From: DSAR01 sp034437315
GTDB lineage: Bacteria > Chloroflexota > Anaerolineae > B4-G1
Length of the DNA stretch: 12,428 nt
Direction: 5' to 3'
NCBI GenBank assembly: GCA_034437315.1
Contig: DAOTUC010000034.1
Location: 1 to 12,428 of the forward strand
The notes below the pieces were generated by a model that was not told where the DNA came from, searched no databases, and saw only the letters and a program-made list of their open reading frames with translations. Both the position numbers and the translations under genes were made by a program. Below, piece by piece: positions 1-7,764 of this stretch (within the stretch, counting starts at the first letter, position 1; each line of letters starts with the position of its first letter).

Positions 1-2
1 CC

Positions 3-1613
3 ATCTCCGGCGACACGATCGTGGGCGTGGGCGCCGATTATGAGGCGGAGGCGACGATCGATCTGGGCGGACGCTACGTCACCCCCGGCCTCATCGACGC
101 TCACGTGCACATTGAGTCCTCGATGGTCGCGCCGCCGCAGTTCGCCCGGGCGGTGACCCCTCGCGGGACGACCACCGTGGTGACCGACCCGCACGAGATC
201 GCCAACGTCGTGGGCGCGGATGGCGTGCGCTACATGCTGGACGTTTCCGAGGGGCTACCGCTGAGCGTCTTCGTCAATTTGCCCTCGTGCGTTCCGGCGA
301 CCGATATGGGCACGTCCGGCGCGGAATTGGACGCCGACGATTTGCTCGCGCTCGTTGATCTGCCGCGCGTCATCGGCCTGGCCGAGTTTATGAACGTCCC
401 TGGCGCGGTGCTGGGAGAGCTGGGCGCTTTGGCCAAGCTCCGCGCTTTCCAGGGAGCCGTCATCGACGGCCACTCGCCCGGTGCGACCGGTAAATGGCTT
501 CAAGCCTACGTGGGCGCCGGCCCCGGTTCCGATCACGAGTGTACGACGGCCGATGAGATGACGGAAAAGCTGCGCCTGGGGATGTACGTCTTCGTCCGCG
601 AATCGACTGCGGCCAAGAATTTACGGGCGCTGTTGCCCGCTATCACGCCGCAAAATAGCCGCCGCTGCGGCTTCTCCACCGACGACCGCCACCCCGCTGA
701 CCTGTTGGACGAGGGGCACATCGACTATCTGATTCGTCTGGCGGTCGAGGAGGGGCTTGACCCGATCACGGCGATCCGGATGGCGACGCTCAACACCGCC
801 GAGTATTTCCGTCTGCGCGATCGGGGGGCCGTTGCGCCGGGCAAGCGGGCCGATCTCGTCGTCTGCTCCGACTTGCGCGACTTCCACGCCGAGATGGTCT
901 TTGCGGGCGGGGCGTTGGTCGCCCGGGATGGCGACCTGGTCGGCGATTGGTCCGCGGACTGGTCCGCGCCTGACGTGGACGACGCCCACGTGCGGGACAC
1001 CGTCCACGTTTATTGGGAGCGGCTCAGTTTTGACATCCCGGCCCTTGGAGAGCGTGTGCGCGTCATCGGCGTGGCGCCGGACCAGGTCGTCACCGAGCAT
1101 CTGGTGCAACCGGCCGAGCTCTTGGCAGGGATGGCGGTCGCGGCCCCGGAGCGGGATCTGCTCAAATTGGCGGTGATCGAGCGCCACCGGGGAACGGGGA
1201 ACGTGGGGTTGGGTTTCGTGCAAGGGATGGGATTGAAGCGCGGCGCGCTCGCCGGGAGCGTGGGCCACGACGCCCACAACCTGACCGTCGTCGGTTGTGA
1301 CGACCGATCGATGATGACGGCCGCCCGCGCTGTGAGTGAGATGGGGGGCGGTTTGGTCGCGGCCCTGGGCGACGAGGTGCTGGGGTCCGTGATGCTGCCC
1401 ATCGCCGGGCTGATGTCCGACCAGCCGGTCGAAGTCGTGCGCCGGCAGATGGAAAAGTTGGTGCACATCGCCCAGGATCTGGGATCGCCGCTGCACGATC
1501 CGTTTATGACGCTCGGCTTTCTGGCCCTGGAGGTCATCCCCTCATTGAAACTGACCGACCGGGGCCTGGTGGACGTGGAAGCGTTCGAGATCGCGCCGTT
1601 GTGGGTCACTTGA
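3..1613 (+). CDS. ade: Adenine deaminase, 5' end cut off by the window edge
   Basis: Hydrolyses adenine to hypoxanthine and ammonia (purine salvage/catabolism), a cytosolic amidohydrolase with a metal centre. The reading frame is open from base 3, before the first possible start (GTG at 21), and its residues there (ISGDTIVGVG) match the N-terminal beta-sandwich of the family. The gene therefore begins outside the window, and roughly 40 residues are probably missing compared with the ~580-residue relatives. Counting from the GTG at 21, the metal motif HVH is at residues 28-30, followed by IESSM. TDPHEIANVVG, DGHSPG and STDDRHP (219-225) follow. The C-terminal domain has GLGFVQGMGLKRGALAGS and VGHDAHN, typical of Ade rather than other amidohydrolases. 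The Nif3 gene starts 20 bp after the stop and is probably co-transcribed. Family assignment is seen in the sequence; manganese/iron dependence is family knowledge. Confidence 0.95.
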   Translation: MSGDTIVGVGADYEAEATIDLGGRYVTPGLIDAHVHIESSMVAPPQFARAVTPRGTTTVVTDPHEIANVVGADGVRYMLDVSEGLPLSVFVNLPSCVPATDMGTSGAELDADDLLALVDLPRVIGLAEFMNVPGAVLGELGALAKLRAFQGAVIDGHSPGATGKWLQAYVGAGPGSDHECTTADEMTEKLRLGMYVFVRESTAAKNLRALLPAITPQNSRRCGFSTDDRHPADLLDEGHIDYLIRLAVEEGLDPITAIRMATLNTAEYFRLRDRGAVAPGKRADLVVCSDLRDFHAEMVFAGGALVARDGDLVGDWSADWSAPDVDDAHVRDTVHVYWERLSFDIPALGERVRVIGVAPDQVVTEHLVQPAELLAGMAVAAPERDLLKLAVIERHRGTGNVGLGFVQGMGLKRGALAGSVGHDAHNLTVVGCDDRSMMTAARAVSEMGGGLVAALGDEVLGSVMLPIAGLMSDQPVEVVRRQMEKLVHIAQDLGSPLHDPFMTLGFLALEVIPSLKLTDRGLVDVEAFEIAPLWVT

Positions 1614-1633
1614 GGCGGAAGGTGAAAGGAAAG

Positions 1634-2395
1634 ATGACGATCAAACGGGATGAACTGGTGAAGTACCTGGACGACTATCTGCGCGTTGACGAGATCAAGG
1701 ACGCATCTCAAAATGGTTTGCAGGTCGATGGGCCGTTGGAGGTGCGTAAGGCGGCGTTCGCCGTCGATGGGTGCCAGGCCGCCTTCGAGCAGGCGGTCGC
1801 TCAAGGGGCGCAGTTGCTCATCGTCCACCACGGCATGTTCTGGGACGATCCCGTGCTGCTGGTTGGCCCGGCGTATCGCCGGGCGAAGACGTTGATCGAG
1901 GGGGCGTGCGGTCTGTATGGCGTGCACCTTCCGCTGGACCTGCACCCGGAGGTGGGGAACAACGCCGAGCTGGTGCGGTTGCTGGGCCTGCAAAACCCGC
2001 GTTCTTTCGGCGATTATCACGGCGTCGACGTGGGCATCGGGGGCGAATTCGATTCACCGCTCCCGCTGGAGACGCTGGTCGAGCGCTTGACCGCCGCCAC
2101 CGGTGAGCCGCCGGCGCGCGTATTGGCCCACGGGCCAGACGACGTCCGGCGGGTGGGGTGCGTTTCCGGCGGAGCCTCGTCTTTGATCCCGCAGGTGGCA
2201 GAGGCCGGATTTGACACCTACGTCACCGGCGAGACCAGCCATACCTTTTACCACTACGCCGTCGAGTGGGGGTTGAACGTGGTCTACGGCGGCCATTACG
2301 CCACCGAGACCCTGGGCGTCAAGGCGTTGGCCCGTCACCTGGCCGATAAATTCGACCTGGAGACCGTCTTCTTGGACGTTCCCACGGGGATGTGA
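1634..2395 (+). CDS. Nif3/YbgI (DUF34) dinuclear metal centre protein
   Basis: A 253-residue member of the NIF3/YbgI family: hexameric ring proteins with two metal ions per active site, of debated function (GTP cyclohydrolase I type 2-like, or metal/one-carbon homeostasis). The expected metal ligands are all present: H65-H66 in IVHHGMFW, D102 in the HLPLDLHPEVGNN segment, H221 in GGHYATE and E225. The length fits the short (bacterial, no insert domain) form. I chose ATG 1634 because GAAAGGA (1624-1630) lies just ahead of it. An alternative in-frame GTG at 1601 would overlap the end of ade and adds residues with no family match. It follows ade by 20 bp on the same strand. Its stop is one base from the stop of the convergent IMPase gene. 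Confidence 0.93.
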   Translation: MTIKRDELVKYLDDYLRVDEIKDASQNGLQVDGPLEVRKAAFAVDGCQAAFEQAVAQGAQLLIVHHGMFWDDPVLLVGPAYRRAKTLIEGACGLYGVHLPLDLHPEVGNNAELVRLLGLQNPRSFGDYHGVDVGIGGEFDSPLPLETLVERLTAATGEPPARVLAHGPDDVRRVGCVSGGASSLIPQVAEAGFDTYVTGETSHTFYHYAVEWGLNVVYGGHYATETLGVKALARHLADKFDLETVFLDVPTGM

Positions 2396-2396
2396 T

Positions 2397-3161
2397 TCAG
2401 CGGGCGGATGACAGCAGGGGCAGGAGCGGATCGTGGATCAGGCCATTGCTCGTCAGGCAATCGGCGGCCTCGATGGCGTAGGGCGCGCCATCGACCGTGG
2501 TGCAGCGTCCGCCGGTTTCCTCGATTAACAACAGGCCGGCGGCGCTATCCCAGGGCTTGAGCCCCAGGTTGAAATAGGCGTCCAACCAGCCGGCGGCGAC
2601 GTAGGCCAGCGCCAGGGCGGCCGATCCCAGGCCGCGCACCGTGCCGCAGCGGGGCGCGATGCAGCGTAGCGCGTCCATCACGCGCGCGCGTATCTCGTCC
2701 TCGTGTCCCCAATCGAGCCCGATCAGCGCGTGGCTGAGTTTCGTCACGCGGCTGGCGTGGATGGGCGCGCCATTGAGGCGTGCCCCGCGCCCGCGCTCCG
2801 CCGTGAAGGTCTGTTGGCGCAGCGGATCGTGGATCACGCCGATGAAGGGCTTGCCGCGCGCCAGGACGCCGATGGAGACGGAGAATAGCGGGATACGGTG
2901 GGCGTAATTGGTCGTTCCGTCCAGCGGGTCAACGACCCAGGTGTAGTCGCTCTCTGCGTCCATTTCGCCCGCTTCTTCGGAGAGGATGGCGTGGTCGGGG
3001 AAGCGTTCTTGGATCAGGCCCAGAATCACATCTTCCGCCTCCCGGTCGGTCGCCGTCACGATGTCGCGGTACCCCTTGACGCTCACGTCTCGCGCCTCTG
3101 GATACCGCTTGGCAATCACGCGCCCGGCTCGCCGAGCTGCTTCAATCGCTGTCCGTAACAT
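2397..3161 (-). CDS. Inositol monophosphatase family protein
   Basis: A 254-residue Mg-dependent sugar-phosphate phosphatase fold protein (IMPase/SuhB/FBPase/CysQ superfamily), presumably cytosolic. The metal-binding set is complete: E62-E63 in SEEAGE, D78-P-L-D81-G-T-T-N, and W204-D205 in the KPWDSAAG segment, followed by the EETGG loop. These residues place it in the superfamily but do not separate myo-inositol-1-phosphatase from histidinol-phosphatase or 3',5'-bisphosphate nucleotidase, so I leave the symbol empty. I chose ATG 3161 over the longer reading from 3242. It has an AGAGAGG ribosome site 7 nt upstream and starts exactly at the conserved first helix. The 27 extra residues would be encoded by the promoter region and look non-coding. 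It is divergent from the SDR gene and convergent with Nif3. Confidence 0.92.
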   Translation of the reverse strand: MLRTAIEAARRAGRVIAKRYPEARDVSVKGYRDIVTATDREAEDVILGLIQERFPDHAILSEEAGEMDAESDYTWVVDPLDGTTNYAHRIPLFSVSIGVLARGKPFIGVIHDPLRQQTFTAERGRGARLNGAPIHASRVTKLSHALIGLDWGHEDEIRARVMDALRCIAPRCGTVRGLGSAALALAYVAAGWLDAYFNLGLKPWDSAAGLLLIEETGGRCTTVDGAPYAIEAADCLTSNGLIHDPLLPLLSSAR

Positions 3162-3213
3162 TTTTTTGCCTCTCTTCCAGTTTTCTAACCTCCCGCAGGC
3201 GGGCAACTTTCCA

Positions 3214-3242
3214 ATTATACGCCATCTGTCATCCAAGAACAA
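3214..3242 (-). promoter_or_regulatory. Candidate sigma70-type promoter for the IMPase gene
   Basis: Read on the minus strand, a perfect TATAAT (3219 down to 3214) is preceded after 17 bp by TTGTTC (3242 down to 3237), a weak -35. Transcription would start near 3207 and give a leader of about 45 nt, which includes a small CCCGC/GCGGG hairpin (3193-3204) and the AGAGAGG ribosome site. Pattern match only. Confidence 0.5.
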
Positions 3243-3270
3243 GCGTTCATTGCATTGCTTATTTTGGCGC

Positions 3271-3298
3271 TTGATAACTGTCGCAATTCGGCTATACT
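3271..3298 (+). promoter_or_regulatory. Candidate sigma70-type promoter for SDR-ygfK
   Basis: TTGATA (3271-3276) and TATACT (3293-3298) are separated by 16 bp and lie about 49 bp upstream of the SDR start. Both hexamers differ from consensus by one base. The start point would be near 3305. No second convincing promoter is visible in the 51 bp before ygfK, so this one probably serves both genes. Confidence 0.6.
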
Positions 3299-3346
3299 TC
3301 GAGTGGGTGGGAAGCGGTCAATTTGAATCAATTTGAGGAGGTGATG

Positions 3347-4102
3347 ATGCGGGGCCTAAAGGATAAACGAGTGCTGATCACCGGCGGGGCCGGCGAGATC
3401 GGAGCGGCGACGGTCGCCCGTTTCCTGGAGGAAGGCGCCCACATCGTCGCGTTGGATTGCGACAGCGCGGCGCTGGACCGTCTCAAGCGCGAATACCCGG
3501 CGATGACCGGCGAAATCCAGGCCGACGTCTCGGACGACGGCGACGTGGCGCGCGCTTTCGAGGAACTGGACCGGTTGCTCGGCGGGTTGGACGTGCTGAT
3601 CAATAACGCCGGCATCAGTATCCGGCGCCGTTTCCTGGACATCTCGCCCCAGGATTGGCGGCGGGTGATAGACGTGAACCTCAACGGCGTCTTCTACGTG
3701 GCGCAGCAGGCGGCCCGGCGCATGCTGGCGGGGGCGGGCGGCGTCATCGTCAATATGGGCTCGACCAACGGCCTGGTGGGCTATCACCATTACGCCGATT
3801 ATAACGCCTCCAAGGCTGGCGTCATCGAACTGACCCGCTCGATGGCGCTGGAACTGGCCCCGACGGTGCGCGTCAACGCGATCTGCCCCGGCTTCATCCT
3901 CACGCCGATGCAGGAGGCGGAATACACGATGGAGATGCGCCGCGCCTTCGCCGGCAAATTACCCCTGAACCGGTTGGGCCGTCCCGGAGACGTCGCCGCG
4001 CTCTTCGCCTTCCTCGCCTCCGACGACGCCGGTTTCATCACCGGGCAGCATGTCGTGATCGATGGCGGGGAGCTCGCCGGCGGTCTGACCAGCCACCCAT
4101 AA
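3347..4102 (+). CDS. SDR family NAD(P)-dependent oxidoreductase
   Basis: A 251-residue classical short-chain dehydrogenase/reductase. The cofactor loop TGGAGEIG is at residues 12-19; the usual second glycine of TGxxxGIG is replaced by Glu. D37 at the end of the second beta strand argues for NAD(H) over NADP(H). NNAG is at 86-89, and the catalytic set is N111, S139, Y152 and K156 (YNASK). PGFILTPM follows and the C-terminus IDGGELAGG is typical. The alcohol/ketone substrate cannot be told from sequence. Start choice: AGGAGGTGAT at 3336-3345 is an almost full-length Shine-Dalgarno, and ATG 3347 sits 5 nt after AGGAGG. ATG 3344 and TTG 3323 are in frame but overlap or precede the ribosome site. 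It lies 51 bp upstream of ygfK and is probably co-transcribed, so its substrate may be linked to that enzyme. Confidence 0.93.
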   Translation: MRGLKDKRVLITGGAGEIGAATVARFLEEGAHIVALDCDSAALDRLKREYPAMTGEIQADVSDDGDVARAFEELDRLLGGLDVLINNAGISIRRRFLDISPQDWRRVIDVNLNGVFYVAQQAARRMLAGAGGVIVNMGSTNGLVGYHHYADYNASKAGVIELTRSMALELAPTVRVNAICPGFILTPMQEAEYTMEMRRAFAGKLPLNRLGRPGDVAALFAFLASDDAGFITGQHVVIDGGELAGGLTSHP

Positions 4103-4112
4103 ACCAGCTTAT

Positions 4113-4140
4113 CAATCTACCAATTTGCCAATCTACCAAT
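4113..4140 (+). repeat. Two direct copies of CAATCTACCAAT before ygfK
   Basis: The 12-bp word CAATCTACCAAT occurs at 4113-4124 and 4129-4140 with a 4-bp spacer, directly upstream of the ygfK ribosome site. The pyrimidine/A-rich segment is unlike the surrounding GC-rich coding sequence. It may be a short replication-slippage repeat or an unstructured translation-enhancing leader; no function can be shown. Confidence 0.6.
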
Positions 4141-4141
4141 C

Positions 4142-4153
4142 AGGAGGTGATCT
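4142..4153 (+). promoter_or_regulatory. Full-length Shine-Dalgarno of ygfK
   Basis: AGGAGGTGATC (4142-4152) is complementary to the 3' tail of bacterial 16S rRNA over 11 bases and ends two bases before ATG 4154. This fixes the ygfK start and suggests efficient, independent initiation after the SDR gene. Confidence 0.75.
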
Positions 4154-7100
4154 ATGTCTGATGTGATGAGGATTCAACCGTTTAAACACTTGCTGGCCTC
4201 AATGCTGGCGGAATTGGAACAAAACCAGTCCATTTTTGGCATCCATCGCTCGTTATTTTACGCACCAAAGGCGGATGCGCCTTATTCGACCGATCGACTT
4301 TTCGGTCAGTATCTGGCGACTCCCATCGGGCCGGGGGCTGGGCCGCATACCCAGTTGGCCCAGAATATCGTCAGCGCCTGGCTCTCGGGCGCGCGCTTTA
4401 TCGAGCTCAAGACGGTGCAGATTATGGACGAGTTGGAAATCCCCCGCCCGTGCATCGACATGGCGGACGAGGGCTACAACGTCGAGTGGTCCCAGGAGCT
4501 CAAGTTGGAGCAATCGGCGGGGGAGTACGTCAAGGCCTGGGCGCTGATCCACGTGCTGCGCCGGGCGCTCGGTTTCGAGGATCCGCCGTTCGGCACGATC
4601 TTCAACATGAGCGTCGGCTACGACCTGGCGGGCGTGCAGAGCGCGCTGATGACGCGCTTTATGGACCGCATGCGGGACGCATCCGCGGAAATCGATCAGA
4701 TTCAAGCGCTGCTGCGGGAGACGTTTCCTCGCCTGGCCGACGTCGAGATTCCCCCGCAGTTGACCGACAACGTGACCCTTTCGACGATGCACGGTTGCCC
4801 TCCCGACGAGATCGAGCGCATTGCCCGCTACCTGATGGAGGAGCGGGGGCTGCACACCTTCGTCAAACTGAACCCCACGCTCCTGGGCCGGGAGGCGGTG
4901 ATGGACATCTTGCACCGCCGGCTGGGTTTCACCGGGATTCACATCCCCGACGCCGTGTTCGACCACGATTTGCAATACGAGCGGGCCGTGGCTCTGATTC
5001 GGGCGCTGACAGAGACCGCCGCCGAGCGCGAGCTGACCTTCGGCGTCAAGTTGAGCAATACCCTGGCCATGGCCAATCACCGGGACGTGCTCCCCGGCGA
5101 CGAGATGTATATGTCGGGCCGGGCGCTCTATCCCATCACGATGAATCTCTACTACAAGCTGGCCCAGGAGTTCGCGGGCGACCTCAACGTCTCCTATTCC
5201 GCCGGCGCCGACGCGCTGAACGTGGCGGAGATCCTGTTGACCGGCGCGCTGCCGGTCACCGCTGTGTCCGACATCCTGAAGCCCGGCGGCTATTCCCGCT
5301 TTCTCCAGTACCTGGACCGCCTGGCGGAGGAGATGCGCCAGCGGTCCGTCGCGAGTCTGGCGGAACTGGCCCGCGACCGGCTGGCGAACCTGGAACAGGC
5401 GGCCCAGGCAGCGTTGGACGCGCCGCGCTACAAGAAAGCGTACCATCCCTACGCGCTGCCCAAGGTCGAGTCGGGGTTGGCCCTTTTCGATTGCGTCGAG
5501 GCCCCGTGCGTGGAGCAGTGCGCCGTACGCCAGGACGTGCCGGCCTACGCCTGGCTGATCGCGCGCGGCGAGTACGACCGGGCGCTGGACGTCGTGATGT
5601 ATCGGAATCCGCTGCCCAACGTCACCGGTTACGTCTGTACTCATCTGTGCCAAACCCGTTGCACGCGCAACAATTACGACCAGCCGGTTGCCATCCGGGC
5701 GCTGAAGCGCTTCGCCGCCGAGCTAGGCGCTGTGGCGCTTTCGCCCAAGCCCGGTCGCGGTCGTGTGGCCGTGATCGGCAGCGGGCCGGCCGGGCTCTCG
5801 GCCGCCTATTTCCTGGCGTTGAACGGCGTCGATGTGACGATGTACGAGGCCCAGGACCGGCCTGGCGGCGTGTTAGCCATCGCGCCAGCCTTCCGGTTGC
5901 CTGCATCGGTGGTCCAGGCCGATGTCGAGCGCATTCTGGATCTGGGTGTAGCGCTCAAGCTTTCTCATCCCATCGAGCGCCCGCCGGAGGCGCTGCTAGA
6001 TGAGGACGAGGGTTTTGACGCGGTTTACGTGGGGACAGGCGCTCAGCGGGACGCGCGGCTATCCATTGAGGGGGAGGATGGCGAAGGGGTCTACCACGCT
6101 CTCGACTTCCTGGCGCGGGTGCGGCGGGGGGAGCCGGTGTTTGCATCCCGGGAGGCGGACGTCCTGGTGATCGGCGGGGGGAATTCGGCGATGGACGCGG
6201 CGCGGACCGCCCGGCGGCTGGTGGACGGCGACGTGACGGTCCTCTATCGCCGGACGCGGGCGGAGATGCCGGCCGACGCGGAGGAGATTGAGGACGCGCT
6301 AGCAGAGGGAGTCCAGTTGGAGGAATTGGTCTCTCCGGTCTGCTTCGAGTTGCAGGATGGGCGGGTCGTAGTCCTGGCGTGCGTGCGAAACGAGCTGGGC
6401 GCGCCGGGCGAGGATGGGCGACGGCGGCCTGTGCCGGTGGCGGGCGGCGATTTCCAGATCAAGGCGGGCGACGACCGGCGCTTGTACGTCGTCGTCGCCA
6501 TTGGGCAGCGGCCCGACGTCGCGTTCCTCGATGGCAGCACGGTCACGCTCCGGCCGGATCACACGATCGCCGCCGACCCGGAGACGCGCCAGGCCGGGGA
6601 AGGCCCCATCTACGCCGGCGGCGACGCGGTGCGGGGGCCGGCGACCATCATCGAGGCCTGCGCCGACGGTCGCAAGGCGGCCGAGGCGATCTGCCGGAAG
6701 TTGGGCGTCAATTTCACCCGCCCCGACGTGCGCCTGCCCACGCTCTCGCCGGAGGACGTGATCCGGTTGAAGCGAACGCGGGCGTGGAAGACGCCTCAGC
6801 ACGAAGGGCAGCGCTTGCCCGTTGAGCAGCGCCTGCCCGTTGGGCAGCGCCTGCCTGTTGGGCAGGGCGACAATTTCGACCTGGTCGAGCGCACGCTGAC
6901 CGAGGCGGACGCCCGGGCCGAGGCGGCGCGTTGCTTCCAGTGCGCGTTCTTCTGCGATAAGTGCGTCGAGGTCTGCCCGAACCGGGCCAATTACACCGTC
7001 CTCGTCGAGCCGGTCGAATGGGATGCGCCGGTTCTGACGTGCCAGGATGGGGAACTCGTGGTCAGCGGGCAGGAGCCCTTCCGCGTGACGCAGCGGCGGC

Positions 7101-7504
7101 AGATCGTCCACGTGGACGATTTCTGCAACGCCTGCGGCAATTGCACGACGTTTTGTGTTCACCAGGGCCAGCCGTACCTGGACAAGCCCCGGCTGTTCCT
7201 GTCGCGGGAGGATTTCGAGCGGGAGGAGGACAACGCCTTCGCCGTCGAGCGGATGGGGGACGGATGGACGATTTGGCGGCGAGCGGCGGGCGCGACGGAG
7301 CGTCTGGACGTCGCGTCGGAGGCGCAGGGCGGCGGGATGTGCTACGAGGACGAGCGCTTAGCGGTGGAACTTTCGCCCGCCTTCGAGATCGCGTCGATGA
7401 CGTTGAAGGCGCCGTTTGAGGGGACCGTCTCGCTACGGACGGCGGCCGAGATGGCGCTCGTCCTGGGGGGGATCAGGCGATCGTTGCGTTTCCTGGTGGG
7501 GTGA
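4154..7504 (+). CDS. ygfK: YgfK-type FAD/FMN iron-sulfur oxidoreductase (putative selenate reductase subunit)
   Basis: A 1116-residue cytosolic multidomain flavoprotein of the YgfK/dihydropyrimidine dehydrogenase type; E. coli YgfK is about 1030 residues. Residues ~1-430 form a DHODH-like TIM barrel (STMHGCPPDEIE, VKLNPTLLG, SAGADALNVAEILLTGA). Then comes a GltD-like iron-sulfur linker with C447, C452, C456, C495, C499 and C503. FAD and NAD(P)H Rossmann motifs follow: GSGPAG at 542-547 and GGGNSAMD from 674. The C-terminal ferredoxin part has C930-x3-C934-x2-C937-x3-C941-P and a classic C991-x2-C994-x2-C997-x3-C1001. The 'selenate reductase' name is historical. In many bacteria the family sits in anaerobic purine/uric acid degradation clusters, so reduction of a purine-derived heterocycle is a fair inference, not shown here. 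Odd feature: a three-fold QRLPVG repeat at residues 886-903. Confidence 0.9.
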   Translation: MSDVMRIQPFKHLLASMLAELEQNQSIFGIHRSLFYAPKADAPYSTDRLFGQYLATPIGPGAGPHTQLAQNIVSAWLSGARFIELKTVQIMDELEIPRPCIDMADEGYNVEWSQELKLEQSAGEYVKAWALIHVLRRALGFEDPPFGTIFNMSVGYDLAGVQSALMTRFMDRMRDASAEIDQIQALLRETFPRLADVEIPPQLTDNVTLSTMHGCPPDEIERIARYLMEERGLHTFVKLNPTLLGREAVMDILHRRLGFTGIHIPDAVFDHDLQYERAVALIRALTETAAERELTFGVKLSNTLAMANHRDVLPGDEMYMSGRALYPITMNLYYKLAQEFAGDLNVSYSAGADALNVAEILLTGALPVTAVSDILKPGGYSRFLQYLDRLAEEMRQRSVASLAELARDRLANLEQAAQAALDAPRYKKAYHPYALPKVESGLALFDCVEAPCVEQCAVRQDVPAYAWLIARGEYDRALDVVMYRNPLPNVTGYVCTHLCQTRCTRNNYDQPVAIRALKRFAAELGAVALSPKPGRGRVAVIGSGPAGLSAAYFLALNGVDVTMYEAQDRPGGVLAIAPAFRLPASVVQADVERILDLGVALKLSHPIERPPEALLDEDEGFDAVYVGTGAQRDARLSIEGEDGEGVYHALDFLARVRRGEPVFASREADVLVIGGGNSAMDAARTARRLVDGDVTVLYRRTRAEMPADAEEIEDALAEGVQLEELVSPVCFELQDGRVVVLACVRNELGAPGEDGRRRPVPVAGGDFQIKAGDDRRLYVVVAIGQRPDVAFLDGSTVTLRPDHTIAADPETRQAGEGPIYAGGDAVRGPATIIEACADGRKAAEAICRKLGVNFTRPDVRLPTLSPEDVIRLKRTRAWKTPQHEGQRLPVEQRLPVGQRLPVGQGDNFDLVERTLTEADARAEAARCFQCAFFCDKCVEVCPNRANYTVLVEPVEWDAPVLTCQDGELVVSGQEPFRVTQRRQIVHVDDFCNACGNCTTFCVHQGQPYLDKPRLFLSREDFEREEDNAFAVERMGDGWTIWRRAAGATERLDVASEAQGGGMCYEDERLAVELSPAFEIASMTLKAPFEGTVSLRTAAEMALVLGGIRRSLRFLVG
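6809..6865 (+). repeat. In-frame 18-bp tandem repeat inside ygfK
   Basis: Three tandem 18-bp units start at 6809, 6827 and 6845, plus a partial CAG at 6863. Each encodes QRLPV followed by E or G (residues 886-903). Units 2 and 3 differ by one base; unit 1 differs slightly more. They lie in the linker between the flavin reductase part and the C-terminal ferredoxin domain, so copy-number change would keep the frame. Confidence 0.9.
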
Positions 7505-7527
7505 GCGGAGAACGGGGCCTAGACAGA

Positions 7528-7764
7528 TTATAACTTGTCATACGCCTCTGGTTCGACGTCTGGCGCCTTGTCCAACACCGCCAGCAATTTCTCTCGGCTA
7601 CCCCGCTCGGCTCTTTTTCCCAGGTAGTCTAGCGTATTCAATGCCGCAATCTTTTCGGCAATGGCAATCGTGACAAACTGATTCATCGAGACGCCTTCCG
7701 CTTCAGCGATTTCTTTCAGATCACTGTACATTGACTTGGGAAGTCTTAAGCTCATCATACTCAT
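7528..7764 (-). CDS. Ribbon-helix-helix antitoxin
   Basis: A 78-residue protein whose N-terminus (SLRLPKSMYSDLKEIAEAEG then SMNQFV) is a ribbon-helix-helix DNA-binding domain of the CopG/HicB-antitoxin kind: one beta strand and two helices. The C-terminal tail (KAPDVEPEAYDKL) would be the toxin-binding part, as is known for such antitoxins. Its ATG (7764-7762) overlaps the PIN gene stop as ATGA, so translation is coupled. A second ATG three codons in is possible. It is the downstream gene of the pair and presumably represses the shared promoter through the palindrome at 8205-8222. The stop lies 23 bp from the convergent end of ygfK with no clear terminator between them. Confidence 0.88.
   Translation of the reverse strand: MSMMSLRLPKSMYSDLKEIAEAEGVSMNQFVTIAIAEKIAALNTLDYLGKRAERGSREKLLAVLDKAPDVEPEAYDKL

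Noticed and set aside
621..1496. Long minus-strand frame (291 codons) opposite ade, and a similar one at 1010-2020
   Set aside because: It is antisense to a clear adenine deaminase in GC-rich DNA, is rich in His/Gln/Arg/Pro, and has no recognisable domain or ribosome site.
3162..3242. N-terminal extension of the IMPase protein by 27 residues
   Set aside because: The extension overlaps a good -10 box and ribosome site and has no match to the family N-terminus.
4253..5653. 466-codon minus-strand frame and a 517-codon plus-strand frame (4450-6003) inside ygfK
   Set aside because: These are shadow frames of the highly GC-rich ygfK gene; composition is low-complexity (Arg/Gly/Pro or His/Gln/Val) with no domain.
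7505..7527. Terminator between ygfK and the antitoxin gene
   Set aside because: The 23-bp gap has no inverted repeat or T-tract on either strand.
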